From: Lachnospiraceae bacterium
Lineage (GTDB): Bacteria; Bacillota_A; Clostridia; Lachnospirales; Lachnospiraceae
NCBI GenBank assembly: GCA_028694115.1
Contig: JAQUUB010000002.1
Location: forward strand, 123,928 to 141,222
Length of the DNA: 17,295 nucleotides
Direction: 5' to 3'
Numbering within the stretch: the stretch's first letter is position 1; the number at the start of each line of letters is the position of its first letter. The notes beneath the pieces were generated by a model. The model saw only the letters and a program-made list of their open reading frames with translations, made no database searches and was not told the origin of the DNA. Of this stretch, positions 7,473-14,466 are shown one piece after another. The translations under genes and the position numbers were made by a program.

Positions 7473-8342
7473 ATGAAAAAATTATTGGTATTAACATTAG
7501 TACTTGGCTTAACAGCAGGAGTATTAACTGGATGTGGTTCTAATGCATCTACAGAATCAGAAGCACCTGCACAACAATCAGAAGCGTCTACTGAACAATC
7601 AAAAGCAGAGGGTGGAGTAATTAAAGTAGCAGCATCTTCAACTCCTCACGCAATTATTCTTGCTCAGGTGAAAGATGCATTAGCAGCAGAAGGATGGGAT
7701 TTACAGGTTACAGAATTTGATGATTATGTTCAGCCCAACAATGTAGTAGAAAGTGGAGAATTTGATGCGAATTATTTCCAACATCAGCCTTACTTAGATG
7801 ATTTTAATACAGAACATGGAACGCATCTAGTAACCGCTGCAAAACTTCATTATGAACCATTTGGAATCTACCCTGGTGTATCTAAAGATTTAAGCAATAT
7901 TTCAGATGGCGCAGAAATAGCAATACCTAATGACACAACAAATGAAGCCAGAGCGCTTCTTTTATTACAGGATAATGGAATCATTACATTAAATGATGGA
8001 GTCGGCCTTTTGGCAACTGTAAAGGATATCAAGGATAACCCACACAATGTAAAAATTGTAGAGTTAGAGGCAGCACAGGTTTCCAGAGTTCTTGGAGAAG
8101 CAGATTTTGTGGTATTGAATGGGAATTATGCAATGGAAGCAGGGCTTAGTGTAGGAAAAGATGCATTAGCAGCAGAGGCAGATGACTCCGAAGCAGCAAA
8201 GACCTATGCAAATATTCTTGTTGTCAAAGAAGGAAATGAGAATAATGCTGGCATACAGGCACTCATTAAAGCACTTTCCACAGATGAAGTAAGAGAATTT
8301 ATGAATCAAGAATTTGATGGCGCGGTTGTTCCACTTTTCTAA
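7473..8342 (+). CDS. metQ: Methionine-binding lipoprotein MetQ
   Basis: The start is placed at 7473, where AAAGGAGG (7458-7465) is ideally spaced and the product begins MKKLLVLTLVLGLTAGVLTGC, a lipoprotein signal with lipobox LTGC and acylated Cys21; the in-frame ATG at 7446 would add nine residues without a ribosome site. The 289-residue protein then has a Ser/Glu/Gln-rich tether (about 22-45) and a NlpA/MetQ-type solute-binding fold: VKVAASSTPHAIIL-like opening, YVQPNNVV, DANYFQHQPYLDDFN, YEPFGIYPG, IPNDTTNEARALLLLQ and a C-terminal GAVVPLF. It would sit on the outer face of the membrane and deliver methionine or a related compound to MetNI. The C terminus is intact; a REP-like repeat begins three bases after the stop. 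Confidence 0.95.
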   Translation: MKKLLVLTLVLGLTAGVLTGCGSNASTESEAPAQQSEASTEQSKAEGGVIKVAASSTPHAIILAQVKDALAAEGWDLQVTEFDDYVQPNNVVESGEFDANYFQHQPYLDDFNTEHGTHLVTAAKLHYEPFGIYPGVSKDLSNISDGAEIAIPNDTTNEARALLLLQDNGIITLNDGVGLLATVKDIKDNPHNVKIVELEAAQVSRVLGEADFVVLNGNYAMEAGLSVGKDALAAEADDSEAAKTYANILVVKEGNENNAGIQALIKALSTDEVREFMNQEFDGAVVPLF

Positions 8343-8345
8343 GGC

Positions 8346-8367
8346 GGGGACGGTTCTCAATTATGAA
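8346..8367 (+). repeat. REP-like repeat copy 2, behind the metQ stop
   Basis: Begins GGGGACGGTTCTCAATTATG and continues AA, three bases after the TAA of metQ and in the same orientation as copy 1. With copy 4 (13760-13782, opposite orientation) it forms the inverted ends of a 5.4-kb segment; the two ends match at 21 of 22 positions. Confidence 0.85.
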
Positions 8368-8446
8368 AGTTAGGACAGTTAGGAAGAAAGTTAGACATCT
8401 AGGAAATATAATTGAAAAAAATATTGTCTTTGACAGTTGAACAGCT

Positions 8447-8490
8447 AAAAATGGTTAGATTTCCAATAACGGGGTCTAACCATTTTTTAT
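8447..8490 (+). terminator. Rho-independent terminator of the metNIQ operon
   Basis: AAAAATGGTTAGA (8447-8459) pairs perfectly with TCTAACCATTTTT (8475-8487) around a 15-base loop, and the 3' arm ends in a T-run. It lies about 105 bp behind the metQ stop, after the REP-like repeat. Confidence 0.8.
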
Positions 8491-8666
8491 ATAATAAAAA
8501 AATAGTTGACACCAACCCAAAAATGTGAAGATTTTACTAACAAATTTCAATCTAGTCTATGTACTTGGCTGCAGATATTTCATAAAATGATAAGATAATG
8601 TAAGAACGCAAATGGGTATTTTATTCTAAATTATGTATCAGTTTGACTGGAAAGGAAAAATTTGGT

Positions 8667-9125
8667 ATGAGAAGGTACAGAGAACCAGAAGGATATCTCT
8701 ATGATGAAAGAACCAGATTATATTATTCACAAATCATTGCAGTAGATGAAAATGGTGAACAGGTGCAGATGGTAACCTGGTTTAATGCTGAGAACGGAAA
8801 ATATTCACAATATACTTATCCAATTGAAAAGACAAAGATTCCACAATCAGAGCAGTCAAGTCAGCAAATTCAATATGAGGAAGAAACAAAAGTAAAACCC
8901 TTATTGTTTTTGGCACTCCTTCTGATTGTTTGTGGTGGAATTTTCTTATGTAGTAATTCGTTTTTTTTGAAGAAGCCAATTAGTAAAGAAGAATTGATTG
9001 AGTCAGTCCAAATCACTGATGAAAATAGTAAAACGATATCTTTTCAGGATTATGATGCAACACTGAATGATATAGGTTTTGTCAGCTTTTCCGGTGAAAC
9101 ACAGATTTTTTTAGAGGATGAATAG
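8667..9125 (+). CDS. Unknown single-pass membrane protein
   Basis: This 152-residue protein is not recognised. I use the ATG at 8667, with GGAAAGGA at 8649-8656 upstream; a TTG at 8643 is in frame but has no ribosome site. The N-terminal part is polar and rich in Tyr, Glu and Gln (YREPEGYLYDERTRLYY, then a Gln/Ser linker). One hydrophobic helix, about residues 79-100 (PLLFLALLLIVCGGIFL), is followed by about 50 residues including VSFSGETQIFLEDE. With no signal peptide, the N-terminal part probably stays in the cytoplasm and the short C-terminal part lies outside, but this topology is inferred. It ends two bases before the next gene, so the two are almost certainly one operon. Confidence 0.75.
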   Translation: MRRYREPEGYLYDERTRLYYSQIIAVDENGEQVQMVTWFNAENGKYSQYTYPIEKTKIPQSEQSSQQIQYEEETKVKPLLFLALLLIVCGGIFLCSNSFFLKKPISKEELIESVQITDENSKTISFQDYDATLNDIGFVSFSGETQIFLEDE

Positions 9126-9127
9126 TC

Positions 9128-11497
9128 ATGAAACAATATAAAAGTGTGAAAATACAACAAAAGAAAAACGAAAATTGGAAAATGGTAGGAGCAGGAATTA
9201 GGAAATTGATTTCATTTCTACTCATTCTGATTATGATATTTCCGTGTGAGGCATACGCCCAAGGTGAAGAAACCGAGAATGATTTTTACATGTATCTGGA
9301 TGCTTCGATTCAATCAACAGATGATTCCGGTATGAACATAAAGGGGAATACACCTGAAGTTTTAGGTGCAGGAGGATTTTATGCAACACAAGGGGACTGG
9401 GTATTTTTTCCTGATTCAGAACATGATTATGTGCTGACAGCAGAGAATACAGTCACACATGAGAAAGTGCAGATTACCGATTTTATGGTTGCAAACCTGA
9501 ATGTCATTGAAGACTCTTTGGTTTTTACTGATATTGAAATGACTGTTGAAGAGGGCATGGATTTATACGGCACGGTAACGAAAATGATTTATGGAGGCGG
9601 ATTATATCGTGTCGACGGTATTTGTTCCCTTGGAGAGGGGAATATACCAAAGGTTCAACAAATTGGTGAGACCGGCAATGCGTATTATCAGTTGACAATG
9701 AATCGACAAAACATATTTGCACTGGTTGGAAAAACTACCGCAGGCAGTGATGACTGGACCTACTGCAAGATGGACGGAATGGGAATGATTGAAAGCGAAA
9801 TTGCCGGTGGAGAAGGAGAAACAATTGTAAACTCAGCAGAAATAGATGGATGTTTGTATTTGGAAATTCAAAAACTCTCTGATACCGGCATGAATGGTGG
9901 ATACATTCTTAAAATTGACAGAGACAACGGAACCGAGGAAGTGGAATATATCTGGGGAACCGGTTTGAGAGTTTATGGACCTTATCTTTTTTTCCTTGGA
10001 ATCGAGGACGGATATTTATATGCAATGCAACATGGTGAGATACAGGCAAAAGTGATTTCATGTTGTAAAATCCGAAATTATGACATTTCTGATAATGGGC
10101 TGATCAGTGGCATGTGTGCGAATGGTGTGACGAACATTATCATCAGTCAGGATGGCGGACTATACCCATTTGTGCATACTGCAGTGAAACAAGTTGGAGA
10201 ATGGTACAACTATTTGCCAAGAACTATGTACTATTTTTGGGATAAGCATAACGATGACGATGAACGTAATAAAGAAATCAGTACATCACAAAAACCGCCT
10301 ACAAAAGAATCAAAAATAACAAAAGGCGGTGAACAAGAGCCAGGAAATTCGGAGCCGGGTGATCAAATACCTAAAGAGGCGGAACAGACGAAGAACAGTA
10401 TGACACCGGAGACAGCAGTTCATATGTTATATACCCTAATCAAAGGTGGAAGTATGGAAGCACAGATTTTTGATATTTATGACAATCATCAAAAAGAGGA
10501 GTTTATTAAATACTACAATGATGGCGAAGAATCAGATATTACCGATTTCGGAGAGGTTCTGGCAAATAGTATAACTTCTCAATTAAGTAAGTACGGAATA
10601 GATGAAAGTCAAATCGCTGAAATAGAAAAGATTGCAAAGGGATGGCTTGAGGGAATTACCTATACATGTGAAATGACGTCTTATACCGAGGATGGAAATA
10701 CAGCTTATGTAAAAGTACATGTCACCAAATTTATTGATATGGAAAATATGGATCTGTCACAAAAGACTATGATGAATTATCTAGATGGTTATATGACAGA
10801 AAATGGTTATACAGCGTCTGATTTGCAGGCAATGGGAGAAAGCCGGATGTTGTATGAAATAACATTATATGTTGTACAGCATTTAGAAATGGTGAAAGAA
10901 ACAGACTGTACGTTTGATGTGTTATGTATGAAACACGATATCCTGGGTTGGGTAGTTGATCCCGGTGACGAACCGGGAAAAGGGGCGCAACAGATTTTTG
11001 ATCCTTGCAATGCGGGAATAGGAAACGGCTTTCCGCCACTTGTACCGGGAGGAACCGGAGGTAGTGAACCAACAGAACCGACAGAACAAACAAATGAAGG
11101 TAAGGAAGGCACAAAGGATGGCGATAAAGAAAGAATTGAGTGCCCGACATCTGATGAAAGCTGTTTTCACTGTGTTCCGAGAAATTATATTTATGTAAGA
11201 AAAGTAAAAGATACAGAAAACCTTACAGATTATATTGTTCGCCATATTAAAAATACAATGATTGATATGTGCCATATCCCGATAACAACTCGTGAAAAGG
11301 AAAAAATGGATTTGAAGGAAAGATATATGGTTTATGATGAATGGGAGAGAGTAGATACCGGGAAGTATTTGCCCGGAGCGACATTCTGCAAAGATTTATA
11401 TCTGGATAATATTCAGAGTAAACCGCGTAGTTATTGGAAGGGCATTTGGAACTCGGTAAAAGGCTGGTTTGTAACGGATTCTAAAATTACGATTTAG
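9128..11497 (+). CDS. Unknown secreted multidomain protein (propeller-like region, DUF5105-like region)
   Basis: This 789-residue exported protein has a long n-region, a hydrophobic core (KLISFLLILIMIFPC, about 26-40) and a likely signal peptidase site after AYA (residue 44). Residues about 45-370 are beta-rich, with repeated phrases such as GDWVFFPDSE, GGLYRVDG, GYLYAMQHG and QDGGLYPF that recall DUF5050/propeller-like readout domains. A Pro/Lys/Glu linker (about 377-425) follows. Residues about 428-610 (TPETAVHMLYTLIKGG, DIYDNHQKEEFIKYY, YTCEMTSYTEDGNTAYVKVHVTK) resemble DUF5105-type lipoprotein domains, based on impression only. A second Gly/Pro/Thr linker (about 611-668) leads to a C-terminal 120 residues with Cys near DESCFHC, and a Trp-rich end (SYWKGIWNSVKGWF) that might touch the membrane. 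It lies between a membrane protein and a lipoprotein; function unknown. Confidence 0.75.
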   Translation: MKQYKSVKIQQKKNENWKMVGAGIRKLISFLLILIMIFPCEAYAQGEETENDFYMYLDASIQSTDDSGMNIKGNTPEVLGAGGFYATQGDWVFFPDSEHDYVLTAENTVTHEKVQITDFMVANLNVIEDSLVFTDIEMTVEEGMDLYGTVTKMIYGGGLYRVDGICSLGEGNIPKVQQIGETGNAYYQLTMNRQNIFALVGKTTAGSDDWTYCKMDGMGMIESEIAGGEGETIVNSAEIDGCLYLEIQKLSDTGMNGGYILKIDRDNGTEEVEYIWGTGLRVYGPYLFFLGIEDGYLYAMQHGEIQAKVISCCKIRNYDISDNGLISGMCANGVTNIIISQDGGLYPFVHTAVKQVGEWYNYLPRTMYYFWDKHNDDDERNKEISTSQKPPTKESKITKGGEQEPGNSEPGDQIPKEAEQTKNSMTPETAVHMLYTLIKGGSMEAQIFDIYDNHQKEEFIKYYNDGEESDITDFGEVLANSITSQLSKYGIDESQIAEIEKIAKGWLEGITYTCEMTSYTEDGNTAYVKVHVTKFIDMENMDLSQKTMMNYLDGYMTENGYTASDLQAMGESRMLYEITLYVVQHLEMVKETDCTFDVLCMKHDILGWVVDPGDEPGKGAQQIFDPCNAGIGNGFPPLVPGGTGGSEPTEPTEQTNEGKEGTKDGDKERIECPTSDESCFHCVPRNYIYVRKVKDTENLTDYIVRHIKNTMIDMCHIPITTREKEKMDLKERYMVYDEWERVDTGKYLPGATFCKDLYLDNIQSKPRSYWKGIWNSVKGWFVTDSKITI

Positions 11498-11573
11498 AGT
11501 AACAACGAGTAATAGAAGTAATTAGAAGTGTTGGTACTTTAATAGGATGTAAAGGAATGGAGGATAGAGTAAA

Positions 11574-12608
11574 ATGAAAAAATTGTTGGATGTCGTATTA
11601 GTAGGATGCTTGGCACTAGGCATTATGGCGTGTGGTGCAAAGGGAGTTTCAGATGATGGAGCAGGAGCATCGACCGAAACTGTTCAGAGTACATCGCTTA
11701 CTGGGGGTAGTGGAGACGCGACTACAGGAGATGAGACACAAACTGACAGTCAATTTAGTGAAGTGCCATCTTCATATAATGGTGCATATTCAGATGGATC
11801 AAATTATTTGGTGATTGCAAATGGCGAAATCACTGTGAATGGACAAAAATGTGAGGTGACAAAAATACAAACAGACCTCTTCAAAAGCGGGGTTCCGGTT
11901 GTTTATTTTACATATGAGGGAAGTGAGAGCTCAATATATTGTGATGAATATGGTATGTTGTGTTCAATAGGTTGTGAAGAGGGATCATGGACGGAATACA
12001 ATACGATTGATATTGCAAATGTGCCGAATTTTGACGGCAACGATAGCAGTATGGCTCATTATATGCCGGATGTATTTCCATATCATGATAGTGACGCAGA
12101 TTGTGTAAGTCAGGCTATGGTAAATGGCGAACTGGATTTTTTCGTGGTCATGTATAAAGAGTACTATGGCGAAATATTTGCAAAGAGTGTTGAGTATTCT
12201 GATTATGCAGGAAAATATGGTAATGGAGACCTAGATGAATGTTTTGAGAATGGATATAAGTTTTATACAAATTTCGGATTGGACGAAAGCAAAGTTGGAG
12301 ATTTCAGTGATTGGGCTGATGTTTTTACGGAAATCAGAGTGACAAAGGAATATGAAGTGCAAAATGTCATCTGGTATCTTGATGACGGAGACGGACATTT
12401 TACTACTTATTCAAAAATGGTGGGCGACGATGTAATTATTGATTATATCTGTGAAGACGTGGATTCACGCGGTTATCAGAGATTTCCGGGAGTAGTATAT
12501 GGAGCATATTATATGAACGTAGAAATGGGTGAACTTCATAAAGAAGATTACGGAAAAGGGCTTGGACTGGTAGAATATGATGATTGCATTGTGTATTATT
12601 CAAATTAG
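11574..12608 (+). CDS. Unknown lipoprotein
   Basis: This 344-residue protein starts MKKLLDVVLVGCLALGIMACG, a lipoprotein signal with Cys20 as the likely acylated residue, although Met at -2 is not the most common choice. GGAGG at 11559-11563 supports the start. A Ser/Thr/Gly-rich tether (about 22-62) leads to a mixed region beginning SSYNGAYSDGSNYLVIANGEITVNG, which looks like the lipocalin-like opening of many clostridial lipoproteins, and then a Tyr/Asp/Glu-rich acidic body without a motif I recognise. It follows the secreted 789-residue protein by 76 bp on the same strand and is closed by the terminator at 12807, so it probably belongs to the same transcription unit. Function unknown. Confidence 0.75.
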   Translation: MKKLLDVVLVGCLALGIMACGAKGVSDDGAGASTETVQSTSLTGGSGDATTGDETQTDSQFSEVPSSYNGAYSDGSNYLVIANGEITVNGQKCEVTKIQTDLFKSGVPVVYFTYEGSESSIYCDEYGMLCSIGCEEGSWTEYNTIDIANVPNFDGNDSSMAHYMPDVFPYHDSDADCVSQAMVNGELDFFVVMYKEYYGEIFAKSVEYSDYAGKYGNGDLDECFENGYKFYTNFGLDESKVGDFSDWADVFTEIRVTKEYEVQNVIWYLDDGDGHFTTYSKMVGDDVIIDYICEDVDSRGYQRFPGVVYGAYYMNVEMGELHKEDYGKGLGLVEYDDCIVYYSN

Positions 12609-12957
12609 TGATTAGTTGACAGAAGCGGGTTGGGACTGGTATCAATGATATTGAAGCAGGCCGTGACTCGAGGTAGATAGATTTTAATGATTTTTTGAAA
12701 CTGGTAATATGAGTGATGATGAGAGTAAGTGTTATCGGTGTGATTATGGTGTTGCGGGAGTTTGACAGTTGAATATCTACAATTGACAATAAAATAGAAT
12801 AGATTTAAAATAGGTTCACAACTCAATGTGAATCTATTTTTTTATTCTGACACATCTGTCATTTTTCAACAACAAATTTTATTAGCCTATATGTAATTTT
12901 TCAGCGGTTTCTATTAAGAACGAGTAATTATCTATAACCTAAATAAGGAGGAGTACT
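12609..12957. other. Intergenic stretch between the lipoprotein and RAYT genes
   Basis: This 349-bp stretch contains the terminator at 12807-12843 and no convincing gene. The part from 12609 to 12790 is less AT-rich than the rest and has only very short open frames, so it could be decayed coding sequence, but I cannot identify it. TTCAAC (12865-12870) and TATATG (12888-12893) at 17-bp spacing are a weak candidate promoter for the RAYT gene. Confidence 0.5.
12807..12843 (+). terminator. Rho-independent terminator behind the unknown lipoprotein gene
   Basis: AAAATAGGTTCACA (12807-12820) pairs with TGTGAATCTATTTT (12827-12840) with one G-U pair and a six-base loop, followed by more T residues. 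It lies about 200 bp behind the lipoprotein stop. Confidence 0.8.
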
Positions 12958-13740
12958 ATGCCCAGAAAGAGGAGAATTGAAAGCACTACAGGTATCTATC
13001 ATGTTATGTCGAGAGGGGTTAGTAAGCAAAATATTTTTTACGAGGATAGTGATTGTGAAAAGTATCTGGATGTGCTTATGAAATTAAAAGAAGAACTGGA
13101 ATTTCGCATTTATGCTTTTTGTCTGATGGGAAATCATGTTCATTTGCTAATTGATGAAAAAACAGAAAATATTTCTGCCATTATGCAGAGTTTGAATACA
13201 ACTTATGCAACTTGGTTTAATAGAAAATATAATCGATATGGACATTTGTTTCAGGATCGATTTAAAAGTAAACCAGTTGAGGATAAGTCCTATCTAAAAA
13301 GTTTAGTACGGTATATTCACTTTAACCCAATTAGATCTGGAAAATCAAAGAGTTTAGAAGGCTATCCATATAGTAGTTATAAGGAATATATCAGTGAAAA
13401 TAATAATCTTGTAGAGATAGGTTTTATATTGAATCTTCTTGGGAAGAGAGGATTTAGAGAATTGCATGAGTTCTATGATATGACCCAAGAGGAGATCGAT
13501 ATTGAGAAGGAGAATGAATATCTAAAATTGTCAGAGATTCATGCCAGGGAAATTGTATGCAAGGTTATTGGAAATGAAAATCCACTCACTTTTAGTAATC
13601 TTGAAAAAAGAGGACAATTAGAATGCATTGAAAAATGCATAGAATGTCATGTGGCAAAAGCTCAAATTGCCAGAATTGTTGGTGTCTCTTATCAGCGGAT
13701 TACGTATTTGACTAGCCCCAAGATAAAAAACCATAAGTGA
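12958..13740 (+). CDS. REP-associated tyrosine transposase (RAYT, Y1/HUH family)
   Basis: This 260-residue protein of the Y1_Tnp (IS200-like) superfamily cuts and rejoins single-stranded DNA through a 5'-phosphotyrosine. Visible features are the opening RRIESTTGIYHVMSRG (5-20), typical of RAYTs, the metal-binding HUH motif as NHVHLL (59-64), YGHLFQDRFKSKPV (94-107), and the tyrosine region SYLKSLVRYIHFNPIR (111-126), where Tyr119 (or Tyr112) is the likely nucleophile. Unlike IS200 TnpA it carries a C-terminal extension (about 185-260) with a helix-turn-helix-like stretch KAQIARIVGVSYQRITYL. AAGGAGG at 12945-12951 sets the start. No tnpB is present and no IS ends are visible beyond the REP-like repeats. 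The stop codon lies inside repeat copy 3, so the last residues derive from the repeat. It is intact and probably functional. Confidence 0.92.
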   Translation: MPRKRRIESTTGIYHVMSRGVSKQNIFYEDSDCEKYLDVLMKLKEELEFRIYAFCLMGNHVHLLIDEKTENISAIMQSLNTTYATWFNRKYNRYGHLFQDRFKSKPVEDKSYLKSLVRYIHFNPIRSGKSKSLEGYPYSSYKEYISENNNLVEIGFILNLLGKRGFRELHEFYDMTQEEIDIEKENEYLKLSEIHAREIVCKVIGNENPLTFSNLEKRGQLECIEKCIECHVAKAQIARIVGVSYQRITYLTSPKIKNHK

Positions 13741-13751
13741 GAACCGTCCCC
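13732..13751 (-). repeat. REP-like repeat copy 3, overlapping the RAYT stop codon
   Basis: On the minus strand it reads GGGGACGGTTCTCACTTATG. The TGA at 13738-13740 that ends the RAYT gene lies inside it. It is a direct repeat of copy 4, with a period of 31 bp. Confidence 0.85.
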
Positions 13752-13759
13752 AATTCAAA

Positions 13760-13782
13760 ATTCATAAGTGAGAACCGTCCCC
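13760..13782 (-). repeat. REP-like repeat copy 4, behind the rrf2 stop
   Basis: On the minus strand it starts GGGGACGGTTCTCACTTATG and continues AAT. Its first G is the last base of the TAG that ends the Rrf2-family gene (13784-13782). Relative to that gene it has the same orientation as copy 1 to cysK and copy 2 to metQ. Confidence 0.85.
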
Positions 13783-14219
13783 TATATTGAATAACTGCTC
13801 TCCATCCTTTGTTGCTGGCGTTCCAATAAATCCGCTATTGTTACATGATCCACAACATTGTTAATAGCGGTTTCCAGGTCTTTCCATACGGCAAGGGTAT
13901 CGCAGGTATCGCAACGTTCACATTCATTTTCTGGTCCATCTAAGCATGCCACAGGTGATAGACTGCCTTCTGTTAATCGTAAAATCATACCGACTGTGTA
14001 ATTGCCGGGGTTGCCTGCAATTCGATAACCGCCCTGAGCTCCACGTACGCTTTTCACATAACCAGCCTTATTCAAAATGGATATAATCTGTTCCAGATAT
14101 TTTTCTGATAAATCCTGTCTTTCTGCAATGTTTTTTACCTTGATATATTCTCCAGTATTGTGAGCTGCTAAATCAAGCATAACTCTAACGGCGTAACGTC
14201 CTTTTGTTGAAATCTTCAT
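13782..14219 (-). CDS. Rrf2-family transcriptional regulator with four cysteines
   Basis: This 145-residue DNA-binding protein opens MKISTKGRYAVRVMLDLA, the hallmark of the Rrf2 family (IscR, CymR, NsrR). The winged helix-turn-helix covers about residues 1-68, with recognition region LSEKYLEQIISILNKAGYV and wing GAQGGYRIA. Cys92, Cys100, Cys103 and Cys106 (in ACLDGPENECERCDTCDT) could bind an iron-sulfur cluster, as in IscR, although the spacing differs from the IscR C-X5-C-X5-C pattern I know. GAAAGGA lies upstream of the start. In Clostridia such genes usually sit beside cysK or iscS/nifU genes. Here cysK and metNIQ are 8 kb away on the far side of a REP-bounded segment, so control of sulfur genes is a reasonable inference. 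IscR-like or CymR-like roles cannot be told apart from sequence alone. Confidence 0.92.
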   Translation of the reverse strand: MKISTKGRYAVRVMLDLAAHNTGEYIKVKNIAERQDLSEKYLEQIISILNKAGYVKSVRGAQGGYRIAGNPGNYTVGMILRLTEGSLSPVACLDGPENECERCDTCDTLAVWKDLETAINNVVDHVTIADLLERQQQRMESSYSI

Positions 14220-14254
14220 TTTAAAAATCCTTTCTTAAAACCAGTGTCATATGC

Positions 14255-14293
14255 ATTCCGTTGAATAACTTTCTAAAGAATTTCAAATGGAAT
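14255..14293 (-). promoter_or_regulatory. Imperfect inverted repeat in the rrf2 leader
   Basis: ATTCC (14255-14259) with TTGAA (14261-14265) is mirrored by TTCAA (14282-14286) with GGAAT (14289-14293). It lies between the predicted rrf2 transcription start (about 14315) and the start codon. It may be an autoregulatory site or a weak leader hairpin. Confidence 0.3.
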
Positions 14294-14320
14294 AATTTTA
14301 TAAAAAGTGCCTTAATAACT

Positions 14321-14348
14321 AGTATAAACAAATATCATACTATGTCAA
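14321..14348 (-). promoter_or_regulatory. Promoter of the Rrf2-family gene
   Basis: On the minus strand TTGACA (complement of 14343-14348), a 16-bp spacer and TATACT (complement of 14321-14326) form a near-consensus sigma-A promoter about 100 bp before the start. TAGGAA at 14349-14354 on the plus strand touches the -35, echoing the TAGGAA words in the cysK promoter. Confidence 0.7.
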
Positions 14349-14373
14349 TAGGAAATGGTAATGAAATTGAAAA

Positions 14374-14402
14374 TTGAAAACCAAACCGATGTATGGTAAA
14401 GT
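14374..14402 (+). promoter_or_regulatory. Candidate promoter of the O-acyltransferase operon
   Basis: TTGAAA (14374-14379), a 17-bp spacer and TAAAGT (14397-14402), preceded by TGG. A TATAAT at 14421-14426 is an alternative -10 but has a poor -35. Confidence 0.35.
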
Positions 14403-14466
14403 AGATAGCAGTTGTATTTTTATAATAAATAATTTACTGAAGTGGGAAAGTAGTTGGAGGAAATAT

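Larger units (their letters stand above)
8343..8666. other. Intergenic stretch between metQ and the unknown exported-protein genes
   Basis: This 324-bp stretch holds REP-like copy 2 (8346-8367), the metNIQ terminator (8447-8490) and, presumably, the promoter for the downstream genes. TTGACA is present at 8506-8511, but no good -10 follows at normal spacing (TTTACT at 8533 is too far), so no promoter is called. No coding sequence, tRNA or riboswitch was recognised. Confidence 0.6.

Noticed and set aside
7432..7476. A 14-codon open frame upstream of metQ whose TGA overlaps the metQ ATG, a possible leader peptide.
   Set aside because: The only GAGGAG upstream ends one base before its ATG, too close for initiation, and the peptide shows no Met/Cys run that would suggest attenuation.
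10767..11275. Several overlapping minus-strand open frames inside the 789-residue protein gene.
   Set aside because: They arise from the codon pattern of the plus-strand gene, overlap each other in different frames and have no ribosome sites.
8429..12773. TTTGACAGTTGAA occurs at 8429-8441 and 12761-12773, around the exported-protein genes, and might mark element ends.
   Set aside because: A 13-base match is expected about twice by chance among all pairs in a 17-kb AT-rich window, and the flanks do not align.
12680..12780. Short open frames in the gap after the unknown lipoprotein gene, including an 18-codon frame with CYRCDY.
   Set aside because: They are under 20 codons, lack ribosome sites and match nothing recognised.
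12958..13740. The Y1 transposase gene as a complete IS200/IS605 insertion sequence.
   Set aside because: The protein has the RAYT opening and a C-terminal extension, there is no tnpB, and the flanks are REP-like repeats rather than IS200 hairpin ends.
5552..13782. The four short repeats as a CRISPR array or as attachment sites.
   Set aside because: The copies are dispersed over 8 kb in both orientations with no regular spacers, no cas genes and no integrase gene.
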